A stretch of DNA of 31,712 nucleotides from Candidatus Moraniibacteriota bacterium (lineage in GTDB: Bacteria; Patescibacteriota; Minisyncoccia; Moranbacterales; GCA-2747515), in assembly GCA_029938745.1 (NCBI GenBank), contig JAOZUJ010000003.1, positions 1 through 31,712 of the forward strand. The letters run 5' to 3'. The notes beneath the pieces are model-generated. The model had not been told where the DNA came from and did no database searches. It worked only from the letters and a program-made list of their open reading frames with translations. This document shows positions 1 to 7,832 of this stretch, one piece after another (position 1 is the stretch's first letter; each line of letters opens with the position of its first letter). A program made the translations under genes and the position numbers.

Positions 1-1
1 G

Positions 2-307
2 ATGCAAAAGTGTCATGAACTTATCTCTAAAAATGTTGTACTCGACAAGGAAAGATTAGATCTGGAATTGCGTGTTGACAACATGGCAACTCTGCTCATG
101 CAACCACACTCCCTTCTTAATGGAATTGCTGTCAAAAAATTTGAGAGGGAGCTCGATGGCATACTCGGAGAGATTGAAGAGATCATTCGATGCGTACCTA
201 AAAAAAGTGACAAAAAGCACGCTGACGACACAAATTTTATGTATGCACTCCGCAAACACTTTTATAAAGCATACGGTCACAGAGCTGCAGAATCAGCTAT
301 ATCATGA
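2..307 (+). CDS. Hypothetical protein, possibly the C-terminal part of a longer gene
   Basis: About 101 residues with no motif I recognise. The reading frame is open to the left edge, and the first ATG is at base 2, so this may be the tail of a gene that starts outside the window. The protein is mostly charged and predicted helical (Lys/Glu/Arg/Asp rich), with two cysteines and no membrane segment. It ends in TGA and is followed by a short hairpin and a T-rich tract. It converges with rarA, whose stop codon is about 40 bases away. Whether it is a complete gene cannot be decided here. Confidence 0.5.
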   Translation: MQKCHELISKNVVLDKERLDLELRVDNMATLLMQPHSLLNGIAVKKFERELDGILGEIEEIIRCVPKKSDKKHADDTNFMYALRKHFYKAYGHRAAESAIS

Positions 308-317
308 AACACCTAGG

Positions 318-352
318 GCATCGTGCGAATTCGCGCGGCGCTCTTTTATTTT
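318..352 (+). terminator. Possible terminator between the first ORF and rarA
   Basis: A short GC-rich stem around GTGCG-AATT-CGCGC is followed by a T-rich run. This sits between convergent genes. The stem is only about five pairs with a wobble, so confidence is low. Confidence 0.35.
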
Positions 353-1575
353 ATATATTTTTTATCCTTTAATTCATCTGGTAAAAATTGTTGTTTTTTA
401 TTATCTTTTTTTGATGCAAGTGGTGTGTATTTATAATCCTTCCCATAGTCCATGTCTTTCATCATTTTTGTTGGTGCATTCCTGAGATGTAATGGCACCG
501 TGACATTACCATATTTTTTTACATCTTCTTGTGCTTTTGTATATCCGTCATATATTGCGATGCTTTTTTTACTTTTTGCCATATAAATTACCGCCTGTGC
601 CAAATTTACTCCACACTCCGGATAACCGATAAATCGACATGCATCATATGCTGCTGTTGCTTGTGGTAGCGCAAAAGAATTTGCCAAACCAATGTCTTCT
701 GATGCAAATCGTACAACACGCCGTGCAATATAAAGCGGGTCTTCTCCACCCTCTAACATCCGTGCTAAATAATATATTGATGCATTTACATCACCACCAC
801 GCATTGATTTATGTAATGCTGAAATAAGATTGTAATGTTCTTCTCCATTTTTATCATATAAAATACTTGGCTGTTGTAAAGCTTGCTCAATATGATTTTT
901 TGTAATAATACATTTATCATCCGCACTCTCCACTTGTGCAAATTGCACTGCAATTTCTAGTGCATTGAGAGCGATGCGAGCATCCCCATGTGACATTTGC
1001 GCCAAAAAATCGCTTGCATCTTTTTGAATCGTTATTTCTTCAATGTCAAAATTTTCTTGTGCACGAGAAAGTGCATTTGTAATAATTTGTGTAATGTCTT
1101 CCTTTGTTAGAGATTCTAACGCAAAAACGTGCGCACGCGACAAAAGCGCACTATTTACTTCAAAGCTTGGATTTTCTGTTGTTGCACCAATAAAAATAAT
1201 CGTGCCATCCTCAACACTTGGCAAAAATGCATCCTGTTGTGCTTTATTAAATCGATGTACCTCGTCAATAAAAAGAATCGTCTTTGTACCGAGTCGCGCA
1301 TAACTCTCTGCATCTGCAATTGCACTTCGCACATCTTTAACTCCTGCGTTGATAGCAGATAATTGTACAAAATTTGCCGATGTCTCCTGTGCAATAATGC
1401 GTGCCAGAGTCGTCTTACCTGTACCTGGTGGACCCCAAAGGATCATTGATGAGATCTTGTCTTTTTCGATCAATGTACGCAAAATTTGCTTTTTACCAAT
1501 TAAATGACTCTGCCCGTAAAATTCTTTTAATGTTTGTGGACGAACACGCCCCGCCAGTGGCTGATGTATATTCAT
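346..1575 (-). CDS. rarA: Replication-associated recombination protein A (RarA/MgsA AAA+ ATPase)
   Basis: A clamp-loader-like AAA+ ATPase that acts at stalled replication forks; 409 residues is close to the family norm. Visible are Walker A GPPGTGKT (about residues 48-55), Walker B with DEVH (about 104-107), a sensor segment GATTENPS (about 130-137) and a likely arginine finger at about R147. The family C-terminal tetramerisation region is recognisable from the segment with GGEDPLYIARR and ASEDIGLA onward. The start MNIHQPLAGRVRPQ is typical of the family. It is divergent from rel with only about 80 bases between the two starts. No Shine-Dalgarno sequence precedes the ATG; a TAATAT box lies five bases upstream, so the mRNA may be leaderless. 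Confidence 0.95.
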   Translation of the reverse strand: MNIHQPLAGRVRPQTLKEFYGQSHLIGKKQILRTLIEKDKISSMILWGPPGTGKTTLARIIAQETSANFVQLSAINAGVKDVRSAIADAESYARLGTKTILFIDEVHRFNKAQQDAFLPSVEDGTIIFIGATTENPSFEVNSALLSRAHVFALESLTKEDITQIITNALSRAQENFDIEEITIQKDASDFLAQMSHGDARIALNALEIAVQFAQVESADDKCIITKNHIEQALQQPSILYDKNGEEHYNLISALHKSMRGGDVNASIYYLARMLEGGEDPLYIARRVVRFASEDIGLANSFALPQATAAYDACRFIGYPECGVNLAQAVIYMAKSKKSIAIYDGYTKAQEDVKKYGNVTVPLHLRNAPTKMMKDMDYGKDYKYTPLASKKDNKKQQFLPDELKDKKYIK

Positions 1576-1617
1576 ATTTTATATTATTACACAAATAGAC
1601 AAAGATACAACTGATGC

Positions 1618-1646
1618 TTTCAACTTTTATACTTTTACTTTATACT
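1618..1646 (+). promoter_or_regulatory. Promoter of rel, probably leaderless
   Basis: TTTCAA (1618-1623), 17-base spacer, TATACT (1641-1646). The chosen ATG at 1656 is only nine bases beyond the -10 box, so transcription would start at or next to the initiation codon. No ribosome binding site fits in between. Confidence 0.6.
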
Positions 1647-1655
1647 AAAAGTACT

Positions 1656-3161
1656 ATGAAACAACAAACAATTACAATTGACGAAGTTATCAAAGCATTC
1701 AAAAATCCACCCACAAGTGAAGGCGAAAAACTTGTACGTGATGCTTTTGAATTTGCTCGTGATGCTCACGGCGATCAAAAGCGAGAAAGTGGCATGCCAT
1801 ACATTCATCACCCTCTTTCTACTGCAAAGATTCTTGCAACAATAGGGATGGATGCACGTACAGTTGCAGCAGGGTTGTTGCATGATGTACCAGAAGACAC
1901 ACCTGAAACTTTAACAACTATTTCCAAAAAATTCGGACCAGATATCGCACAAATGATCGAGGGTATTACAAAGCTTGGTCGCATTAAACTGCGTGGCACA
2001 AAAGAAGAACATAAATTAGAAAATTGGCGTAGAATGTTCCTTGCAATGGGCGCTGACATACGCACAGTTATTATTAAGCTTGCTGATCGCTTGCATAATA
2101 TGCAGACACTCGAACATCTTCGTCCTGATAAACAAATACGCATTGCAAATGAAACAATGGAAATATATGTTCCGATTGCAAATCGCCTAGGAATTGGTGA
2201 AATACGCGGAGAATTAGCAGACCTTTGCTTTATGTATTTACAACCAAAAGAATATCAATATACCAAAAATATCAGTGAAACAAAACTCAAAGAAAAGAAA
2301 CTTTATGTTGATAAGGCAATCACAGAAATTGGCGCTGCACTCAAAAATGAGGGCATCACTACAATCGACATCCATGGACGTGCAAAAAATATTCAGAGTC
2401 TTTATCTCAAATTGCAAAAACATGATATGGATATTAATCGTGTTTTTGATCTGATTGCCGTACGTGTCATTGTACAAGATGTCGCAGCGTGTTATGAAAC
2501 ACTTGGCATTGTGCACAAAAAATATCGACCAATGATTGGACGAATTAAAGATTATATTTCTCTACCAAAGCCAAATGGATATCAATCTATTCATACAACA
2601 GTATTCGGACCAGATGGTCGCGTATTAGAAGCGCAGATTCGTACACAAAAAATGCATGATGAAGCTGAATTTGGTATTGCAGCACACTGGCTCTACGAAA
2701 CACAAAAAACAAAAGGATGGAAAAGTTATTTCCTTCCAAAAAAGAATGAAATTAGCAAAAAAGAAGTGGAGTGGGTACAGCAACTAAAAGAGTGGCAGGA
2801 AGACCTCGGCAATAATCCAGAAGAATTCATGGAAGGTCTGAAGGTTGATTTTTTGAAAAATCATATTTTTGCATTTACACCACTTGGGGATATCATCGAA
2901 CTACCAGAAGGCGCAAGTGTTGTTGATTTTGCTTATGCAATCCATACAGATGTCGGTCATATGACAATTGGTGCACGTATTGATGGCAAGATGTCCTCCT
3001 TGGATTCCGTTGTAGAAAATGGACAGATTGTTGAAATTATTACAGACAGAAATAGAAAATTGCCAAATCAAGACTGGCTAGAATTTGTCAAAACATCAAA
3101 TGCTAAAAGCTCTATTAGACGTGCGCTCAAGAGAGCTCAAGAAGTTGAAAATGAAAAATAA
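1656..3161 (+). CDS. Bifunctional (p)ppGpp synthetase/hydrolase, short Rel form
   Basis: Makes and degrades the alarmone (p)ppGpp. The hydrolase HD domain is intact: HH at 51-52, HDVPEDT at 76-82, and LADRLHN around 142-148. The synthetase domain has D265 in the FDLIAVR segment and RIKD at 296-299. RxKD is the signature of bifunctional Rel/SpoT enzymes, as opposed to ExDD in RelA. The YQSIHT loop follows at 309-314. A TGS domain occupies roughly 402-465, and the protein stops at 501. Long Rel enzymes are about 700-750 residues, so the helical, zinc-finger/CC and ACT/RRM parts of the regulatory C-terminus are absent. I start at the ATG at 1656, not the in-frame ATG at 1614, because the extra residues contain the promoter and look non-conserved. 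Confidence 0.93.
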   Translation: MKQQTITIDEVIKAFKNPPTSEGEKLVRDAFEFARDAHGDQKRESGMPYIHHPLSTAKILATIGMDARTVAAGLLHDVPEDTPETLTTISKKFGPDIAQMIEGITKLGRIKLRGTKEEHKLENWRRMFLAMGADIRTVIIKLADRLHNMQTLEHLRPDKQIRIANETMEIYVPIANRLGIGEIRGELADLCFMYLQPKEYQYTKNISETKLKEKKLYVDKAITEIGAALKNEGITTIDIHGRAKNIQSLYLKLQKHDMDINRVFDLIAVRVIVQDVAACYETLGIVHKKYRPMIGRIKDYISLPKPNGYQSIHTTVFGPDGRVLEAQIRTQKMHDEAEFGIAAHWLYETQKTKGWKSYFLPKKNEISKKEVEWVQQLKEWQEDLGNNPEEFMEGLKVDFLKNHIFAFTPLGDIIELPEGASVVDFAYAIHTDVGHMTIGARIDGKMSSLDSVVENGQIVEIITDRNRKLPNQDWLEFVKTSNAKSSIRRALKRAQEVENEK

Positions 3162-3164
3162 ATA

Positions 3165-3205
3165 AAAAAACAACACGTGTAAATAAAATATACATGTTGT
3201 TTTTT
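3165..3205 (+). terminator. Rho-independent terminator of rel
   Basis: Stem with left arm AAAAAACAACA(CG)TGTA and right arm TACATGTTGTTTTTT around a nine-base loop, with a two-base bulge. It begins a few bases after the rel stop codon and ends in a T run. Confidence 0.8.
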
Positions 3206-3235
3206 GATTGTAAAATATATAATAGACTTCTTTAT

Positions 3236-3401
3236 TAGACCTCTTGCATAACCTCTCGGTTGTCATTTCGACTGTAGCAAAGCGGAATGGAGAAATCTCT
3301 AAACTTACAGCTTTACAACACTATTACAGCTCTGAGATCTCTCGACTTCGTTAGCACTCCACTCGAGATGACAAATTCACGAGGGTTATGTCAGAAGTCT
3401 A
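3236..3401. repeat. Long inverted-repeat element, copy A (113-bp core at 3261-3373)
   Basis: The core starts TGTCATTTCGACTGTAGC and ends ACTCGAGATGACA. Its two about 39-base arms are imperfect inverted repeats around a unique centre. The core is about 90% identical (11 mismatches, no gaps) to the reverse complement of 9588-9700. In this copy the inverted repeat extends outward: TAGACCTCTTGCATAACC on the left matches GGTTATGTCAGAAGTCTA on the right. In addition, TAATAGACTTCT (3220-3231) is an exact inverted repeat of AGAAGTCTATTA (3393-3404), which includes the parB stop codon. No coding capacity is seen. It resembles a REP- or MITE-like non-autonomous repeat. Confidence 0.85.
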
Positions 3402-4340
3402 TTACGATAATTTTAATCGTGATAAAATGTTTTTTAGTTCCTCTTGAGAAAAATACGATACTGTAATACTTCCACCGTTTTTACTTTCGTTCACTTTTAC
3501 TTTTGTACCAAAATATTTTGTCAGCTGATCTTCTAGTCTTCGCGCATGTACTGTTTGTTCACTTTTTTTACGCGTATGCGTTTTGCCACCAATTGATGAT
3601 AATTTATCTTCTGTTTGTCGCACAGTTAAGTTTTGTCCAATAATTATATTATATAGCGCAATTTGTTTTTGCGGATTCACAAGACTCAAAATCACCTTTG
3701 CATGCCCCTCTGTAATGTCACCTGCGATTAATCCCTTTTGCACATCGACTGGCAATGTGAGAAGACGTATCCGATTTGCTACAACTGAACGATTTTTTCC
3801 TGAACGTACTGCAATTTCTTCCTGTGTAAGCCCAAACTCATCTACAAGTTTTTGATATGATCTTGCCTCCTCAACCACATTGAGATCGTGTCTTTGGATG
3901 TTTTCTATAAGTGCTAATTCTAATTTCTTTTGATCATCATAATTGTCACAATTTTTTACAATAACTGGCACAGTTGTGAGTCCTGCTTTTTTTGATGCAC
4001 GCAATCGTCGCTCTCCTGCAATAAGTTCATAATGATCACCATTGTATACTGCAATAAGTGGTTGCAACACGCCGTGCACCTTAATAGAGCGAGACAATTC
4101 ATCAAGTTTTTCCTCATCAAAGCTCAAACGTGGCTGTTGAGTATTTGCACGCACTTGCCCTATTGGAACTTCTTTAACAAAATCACAATCTGCATTACTC
4201 TCTGCTACTTGTTCAGACTTTTTTGTCTGTGTTGTTTTTGTCGCATGTGGTTTTTGTAAAGTAGACTGTGTTTGTGATTTTTTATTTTTTTGTGGGATTA
4301 GCGAAGATAGTCCTCGTCCCAATCCATGTTTTTGTATCAT
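3402..4340 (-). CDS. parB: Chromosome partitioning protein ParB
   Basis: A CTP-dependent sliding clamp that loads at parS sites and acts with ParA in chromosome segregation; 312 residues, normal length. It opens with the typical N-terminus GLGRGLSSLIP. The CTP-binding motif appears as GERRLRA (about 109-115) and ENIQRHDLN (about 136-144). A helix-turn-helix lies near 161-185 (LTQEEIAVRSGKNRSVVANR), followed by a dimerisation region at the C-terminus. It lies four bases behind parA in one operon and has no Shine-Dalgarno sequence. Its stop codon overlaps the end of the inverted-repeat element. No canonical parS site was found in the window. Confidence 0.95.
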   Translation of the reverse strand: MIQKHGLGRGLSSLIPQKNKKSQTQSTLQKPHATKTTQTKKSEQVAESNADCDFVKEVPIGQVRANTQQPRLSFDEEKLDELSRSIKVHGVLQPLIAVYNGDHYELIAGERRLRASKKAGLTTVPVIVKNCDNYDDQKKLELALIENIQRHDLNVVEEARSYQKLVDEFGLTQEEIAVRSGKNRSVVANRIRLLTLPVDVQKGLIAGDITEGHAKVILSLVNPQKQIALYNIIIGQNLTVRQTEDKLSSIGGKTHTRKKSEQTVHARRLEDQLTKYFGTKVKVNESKNGGSITVSYFSQEELKNILSRLKLS

Positions 4341-4344
4341 ATAT

Positions 4345-5115
4345 TTATTTTTCTAGAGCAATTATTTCTTTTGCTAATGATTTATATGCTTTTGCACCTT
4401 TATTAAAACTATCAAAAACTGAAATTGATTGACCAAAACTCGGCGCCTCTGCGAGTCGCACGCTACGAGGAATAACCGTATCAAATACTTTACCAGGAAA
4501 ATGATGACGCATTTCTCGTACTACTTGTTTTGCCAAACGATTTCTCCGATCATAGAGTGTAACTACCGCCCCCATGATCTTCAGTTTTGGTTGCAAATTA
4601 TTTTGTACCAAATCAATCGTCTCAAGTAATTGTCCAAGACCTTCCAATGCATAATACTCTGCTTGTACTGGAATGATCATCTCATCCGATGCAACAAGAC
4701 CATTAATCGTAAGGATGCCCAAACTTGGCGGTGAATCAATAATGATATAATCATAATCCGTACGAATTTGTCGCAAAGAGTCATATAAACGAAACTCTCG
4801 ATTTTCCATATCGACTAACTCAATATTTGCACCTGCTAAATCTGCTGTTGCTGGAATAATATTTAATCCTTCCATGCCAGTTCCAATAATTGCATCACGC
4901 ACATCACTATTGTGATCAATCATTGTAGAATACAAGCTATGCTCCACTTGTTGCAAATCAATGCCAAGTCCACTCGAAGCATTACCCTGCGGATCAAGAT
5001 CAACAAGCAAAACAAATTTGCCAGCCTCTGCTAAATAACTTGCCGTGTTAACTGAACTTGTTGTTTTTCCCACGCCACCTTTTTGATTGATAAATGAAAT
5101 AATTTTTGCCATCAC
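4345..5115 (-). CDS. parA: Chromosome partitioning ATPase ParA (Soj)
   Basis: A Walker-type ATPase that binds DNA non-specifically and moves ParB-parS complexes. The deviant Walker A KGGVGKTT (about 12-19) carries the signature lysine. Walker A' is in LLVDLDPQGNASSG, and Walker B is IIIDSPPSLG. About 256 residues, normal for a chromosomal Soj-type protein without an N-terminal regulatory domain. The start is either GTG at 5115 or the adjacent ATG at 5112; ATG (MAKIISFINQKGG) is more likely. parB follows directly. The upstream interval up to tRNA-Leu contains several TATAAT-like boxes on both strands, so its own promoter cannot be fixed. Confidence 0.95.
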   Translation of the reverse strand: MMAKIISFINQKGGVGKTTSSVNTASYLAEAGKFVLLVDLDPQGNASSGLGIDLQQVEHSLYSTMIDHNSDVRDAIIGTGMEGLNIIPATADLAGANIELVDMENREFRLYDSLRQIRTDYDYIIIDSPPSLGILTINGLVASDEMIIPVQAEYYALEGLGQLLETIDLVQNNLQPKLKIMGAVVTLYDRRNRLAKQVVREMRHHFPGKVFDTVIPRSVRLAEAPSFGQSISVFDSFNKGAKAYKSLAKEIIALEK

Positions 5116-5156
5116 TAAAATACCATTAAGAAATAAATCCGCTCTATAATATAGTC

Positions 5157-5185
5157 TTGATTATATGTTACAATTATACTATAAT
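5157..5185 (+). promoter_or_regulatory. Candidate promoter reading toward tRNA-Leu
   Basis: TTGATT (5157-5162), 17-base spacer, TATAAT (5180-5185) on the + strand. A second candidate closer to the tRNA is TTAGGA (5203-5208), N16, TATAAT (5225-5230). Either could serve tRNA-Leu and the downstream gene. Confidence 0.5.
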
Positions 5186-5268
5186 ACCACAAGTAAATAA
5201 AGTTAGGAGATATCCACAAAATCATATAATACGTTTTTCAAAAATATTATTACTTAAATTGGAAACAA

Positions 5269-5298
5269 TTTGTAACTTTTGACTTTGTGACTTTTGAC
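5269..5298 (+). repeat. 15-bp tandem duplication just before tRNA-Leu
   Basis: TTTGTAACTTTTGAC (5269-5283) is followed directly by TTTGTGACTTTTGAC (5284-5298), with one mismatch. The second copy ends eight bases before the mature tRNA. Its role, if any, is unknown. Confidence 0.8.
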
Positions 5299-5306
5299 TA
5301 TTTAAT

Positions 5307-5390
5307 GCCTCGGTGGCGGAATTGGTAGACGCGCTGGACTCAAAATCCAGTTGTGGCAACACAGTGAGAGTTCAAGTCTCTCCCGAGGCA
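5307..5390 (+). tRNA. tRNA-Leu, anticodon CAA
   Basis: Acceptor stem GCCTCGG (5307-5313) pairs with CCGAGGC (5383-5389), with discriminator A at 5390. The anticodon arm is CTGGA-CTCAAAA-TCCAG, so the anticodon is CAA, reading UUG. A long class II variable arm (TGTG-GCAA-CACA) and the T arm GAGAG-TTCAAGT-CTCTC fit tRNA-Leu. The CCA end is not encoded. The 88 bases from here to the next gene hold only AT-rich sequence with no clear terminator. Confidence 0.96.
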
Positions 5391-5478
5391 CAATATAAAA
5401 AACAAAAACTTAATGAGATTTATTTATAAATAATTTAGTAAACCTAGTAATTTAACAATCCAAAATACAGGAGAAGAT

Positions 5479-6000
5479 ATGAGCTTCATCATCTTAATGA
5501 ATGGGGAGAAATCTCAAAAATATGTCGACAACAAAACACAGGTTATAATGCCATTTATCGCCGCAGAAACAAATGAGATATCTTCTAAGCTAGGCATCGG
5601 AATTCATGCATGTTGTCAAAGCAGTCGTTTATTTTGGGGACTTTTGACTCCGCATCCTATTGTGCAAACATGGCGTAGCATGAAAGCACTTGAACAAATG
5701 AGAGAAATTCGAAATGCCACACTTTGTGCGTGTTGGTATATTGCCAAACGTAATATTAATTATCAAGACGACGCTTATTACCTAAGGTTGTTCAGAGGTC
5801 TCTTTAAAAATCACAGAGCAAACTTTCTCCGTAATAAGTTACTGGACATGCCGACAGACATGCAAGAATTGGATCGAGCCATATCTATAATGATCGAAAA
5901 CAACATTTCTATTGATACCTGGGAATTACAGGAGGAATTAAGTACTGGACACATCACTTTGACAGAAAGCGTACAAAAAGCACTTAATATTAATGCATAA
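5479..6000 (+). CDS. Hypothetical protein, 173 aa
   Basis: I do not recognise this protein. It is soluble, has no signal peptide and no obvious enzymatic motif, and contains a CC pair near residue 44 and CAC near residue 83. The second half is rich in basic and helical segments (about residues 100-125), then acidic. The gene looks real. A good Shine-Dalgarno sequence AGGAGA (5469-5474) lies four bases before the ATG, and a strong terminator hairpin follows the stop. It stands alone on the + strand between tRNA-Leu and convergent folD, and may be co-transcribed with the tRNA. Confidence 0.75.
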   Translation: MSFIILMNGEKSQKYVDNKTQVIMPFIAAETNEISSKLGIGIHACCQSSRLFWGLLTPHPIVQTWRSMKALEQMREIRNATLCACWYIAKRNINYQDDAYYLRLFRGLFKNHRANFLRNKLLDMPTDMQELDRAISIMIENNISIDTWELQEELSTGHITLTESVQKALNINA

Positions 6001-6017
6001 TGACAGATAGACAAATG

Positions 6018-6052
6018 CCCAAATCAAAAAATAATTTGATTTGGGTATTTTT
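6018..6052 (+). terminator. Terminator after the 173-aa gene
   Basis: A perfect 11-bp stem, CCCAAATCAAA (6018-6028) with TTTGATTTGGG (6035-6045), six-base loop, followed by TATTTTT. It lies between convergent genes. The T run is only on the + side. Confidence 0.85.
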
Positions 6053-6070
6053 AAATTTGATTTTTTTGTT

Positions 6071-6910
6071 CTACTTTTTTGCAAGCTCAACAACATTTTC
6101 AAGTAAACACGCAATTGTTACTGGACCAACGCCACCTGGAACTGGTGAGACGATAATCTCACGATCACCGCACTCAGATTTGTCCACATCTCCAACTGTT
6201 TTTCCATCAACCTTACTAATACCTCCATCAATAACAATTGCATTGTCACTGATCACATCACATGACAATATACCTGGCACGCCACATGCTGTCACAATAA
6301 TATCTGCACCATTGATGACATCATTTTCCTTTTCGGAAAATTGCTTTTTATCTATGCATGAGATAAATTGTGTTTTAGCGCCAAGATTATTCAACGCATG
6401 TGTCATCACATTATCAAAAATATTGCTCTTCCCAATCACAACTGCATTTTTATCTGTAAGATCTTCTTCTTCACTTTCAATTAAACTCACAATAGCATGA
6501 GGGAAAACTGGAAATAAATATTCCTCATTGTTCAAAAATTTTTCTTGATTGATAGGATGAAATCCATCTACATCTTTTTCTGGATTCATCAGCTCAATAA
6601 TATCATTTGTATCTAATTGTACTGGTAATGGAAGCTGTACAATGATACTGTGTGTTTCTGGATCATTGTTAAGAAATTCAATACTTGCTTCAACTTCCTC
6701 TTTCGCAATATTTTCATCGAATATATATTTTCTCAACTCTATGCCAATCTCTTTAGCTGCTTTTTCTTTATGGTCTACATACAAATGTGACGCTGGATCA
6801 TTCCCTACTAAAATAACAGCTAGAGTTGGTTCGATTTCCATTTCACTTATCTCATCTTTGAGTGCAAGTAATTTCTTTGCAGCTATTTTTTTTCCATCAA
6901 TCGTTTTCAT
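6071..6910 (-). CDS. folD: Methylenetetrahydrofolate dehydrogenase/cyclohydrolase FolD, divergent
   Basis: Interconverts 5,10-methylene-THF, 5,10-methenyl-THF and 10-formyl-THF in one-carbon metabolism. Catalytic residues are present: Y44 and K48 in the YVDHKEKAAKEIGI motif, Q92 in VQLPLP, and the KDVDGFHP motif near 112-119. The C-terminal signature PVPGGVGPVTIA is intact. Two usually conserved places are altered. The PCTPxG segment reads PVFPHAI, and the nucleotide-site motif (typically GxSxxVGxP) reads GKSNIFDNVM. Cofactor preference may therefore differ. At 279 residues it is near normal length. The upstream TTGACA lies inside the 3' hairpin of uppP. No Shine-Dalgarno sequence is present. 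Confidence 0.93.
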   Translation of the reverse strand: MKTIDGKKIAAKKLLALKDEISEMEIEPTLAVILVGNDPASHLYVDHKEKAAKEIGIELRKYIFDENIAKEEVEASIEFLNNDPETHSIIVQLPLPVQLDTNDIIELMNPEKDVDGFHPINQEKFLNNEEYLFPVFPHAIVSLIESEEEDLTDKNAVVIGKSNIFDNVMTHALNNLGAKTQFISCIDKKQFSEKENDVINGADIIVTACGVPGILSCDVISDNAIVIDGGISKVDGKTVGDVDKSECGDREIIVSPVPGGVGPVTIACLLENVVELAKK

Positions 6911-6919
6911 ATTTTTATA

Positions 6920-6946
6920 GTTAGTTAAAAAGATGTCAATATCTTA
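6920..6946 (-). terminator. Possible uppP terminator overlapping the folD promoter region
   Basis: On the - strand AAGAT-attgac-ATCTT is followed by TTT, right after the uppP stop. The loop supplies a TTGACA (6939-6934), and a TATAAA lies 14 bases further on, just before the folD ATG. The stem is short, so both assignments are tentative. Confidence 0.4.
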
Positions 6947-7735
6947 TTATATATAAAAAGTAATACTCACAACAGCTAGTAATCCAAGTGAATAATACAA
7001 AAATACAGCGTAACTCACTTTTTTGATAAATGCAAGAAAATAGTGAATTGTCGTAACCGCAGCAGCAAATGACACCAAGATACCCACAAGCATAACGCCA
7101 TTAATACCATCTGCAATGAGATATTTGAATTGCATTAGTCCTGCACCAGCAATAATTGGCGTCGCAATAAGAAATGAAAATCGTGCCGCATCAGCACGGG
7201 TAAACGCACACATACGTGCACCTGCAATTGTCATACCGCTACGCGACACACCTGGGATAAGAGCAAAGACTTGTGCAATGCCAATGAAAAATGAACTTTT
7301 CAATGTCATTGTTTCCATTTTGCGAGTCCTTGCAGAAAATTTATCTGCTAAAAATAAAATAAAACTGCCAAAAACAATAAGTAACGCAATGATAATTGGT
7401 GAAAGAATTAAATTCTCTGCCCTGTCATTAAAGATCAGTCCTACAATAACTGCAGGAATTGTTGCAATAATAATATACAATAGCAGTTTTGAATTTTTTT
7501 GATACATCTTCATATCTTTTTTTATACCAAAGATATTGAGCCAGTCACGCCAGAAATAAATAAGTACTGCAGCGAGCGAGCCAACATGTAGTGCTACAAA
7601 AAAACTAATCGGAGGCTCATCAATCCCAAAAAAATACTGCACTAAAACAAGGTGCCCAGAACTAGAGATCGGCAAAAACTCCGTCACACCCTGCACCAAT
7701 CCAAAAATAATAGATTGTAATAATGTCATTTCCAT
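6947..7735 (-). CDS. uppP: Undecaprenyl-diphosphatase UppP (BacA)
   Basis: An integral membrane enzyme that dephosphorylates undecaprenyl pyrophosphate to regenerate the lipid carrier for cell-wall synthesis; its activity also underlies bacitracin resistance. The two family signatures are present: EFLPISSSGH near the N-terminus (E19-H28 from the chosen start) and PGVSRSGMT in the middle. Several hydrophobic segments follow, as expected for a polytopic protein. I start at ATG 7735 (MEMTLLQ; the alternative is 7729). This gives about 262 residues, the family size. A longer reading would include a promoter and the neighbour's terminator. Confidence 0.95.
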   Translation of the reverse strand: MEMTLLQSIIFGLVQGVTEFLPISSSGHLVLVQYFFGIDEPPISFFVALHVGSLAAVLIYFWRDWLNIFGIKKDMKMYQKNSKLLLYIIIATIPAVIVGLIFNDRAENLILSPIIIALLIVFGSFILFLADKFSARTRKMETMTLKSSFFIGIAQVFALIPGVSRSGMTIAGARMCAFTRADAARFSFLIATPIIAGAGLMQFKYLIADGINGVMLVGILVSFAAAVTTIHYFLAFIKKVSYAVFLYYSLGLLAVVSITFYI

Positions 7736-7742
7736 AGTCTTT

Positions 7743-7771
7743 AGTATAAAGTAAAAAATTGAAAGTGAAAA
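7743..7771 (-). promoter_or_regulatory. Promoter of uppP, probably leaderless
   Basis: On the - strand TTTTCA (7771-7766), 17-base spacer, TATACT (7748-7743), then seven bases to ATG. The segment from the -10 box to the start is almost the same as at rel (TTTATACTAAA...ACTATG in both). Confidence 0.6.
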
Positions 7772-7775
7772 GGAA

Positions 7776-7807
7776 AATGGAAGCGCTGTATTTACAACAC
7801 TTCCATT
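7776..7807 (-). terminator. Terminator after the 117-aa gene
   Basis: Stem AATGGAAG/CTTCCATT with a loop of about 16 bases that can pair further. On the - strand it is followed by a T-rich stretch. It separates the 117-aa gene from the uppP promoter. Confidence 0.7.
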
Positions 7808-7832
7808 ATTTTTGTTACGACAATACCACAGC

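Noticed and set aside
1614..1655. Longer N-terminus for rel from an earlier ATG
   Set aside because: The extra 14 residues overlap the -35 and -10 boxes and look unrelated to Rel proteins; the ATG at 1656 fits family length better.
3402..5115. parS site next to parAB
   Set aside because: No sequence close to TGTTTCACGTGAAACA was found; the CACGTG palindrome at 9751 shares only the centre and is treated as a repeat of unknown role.
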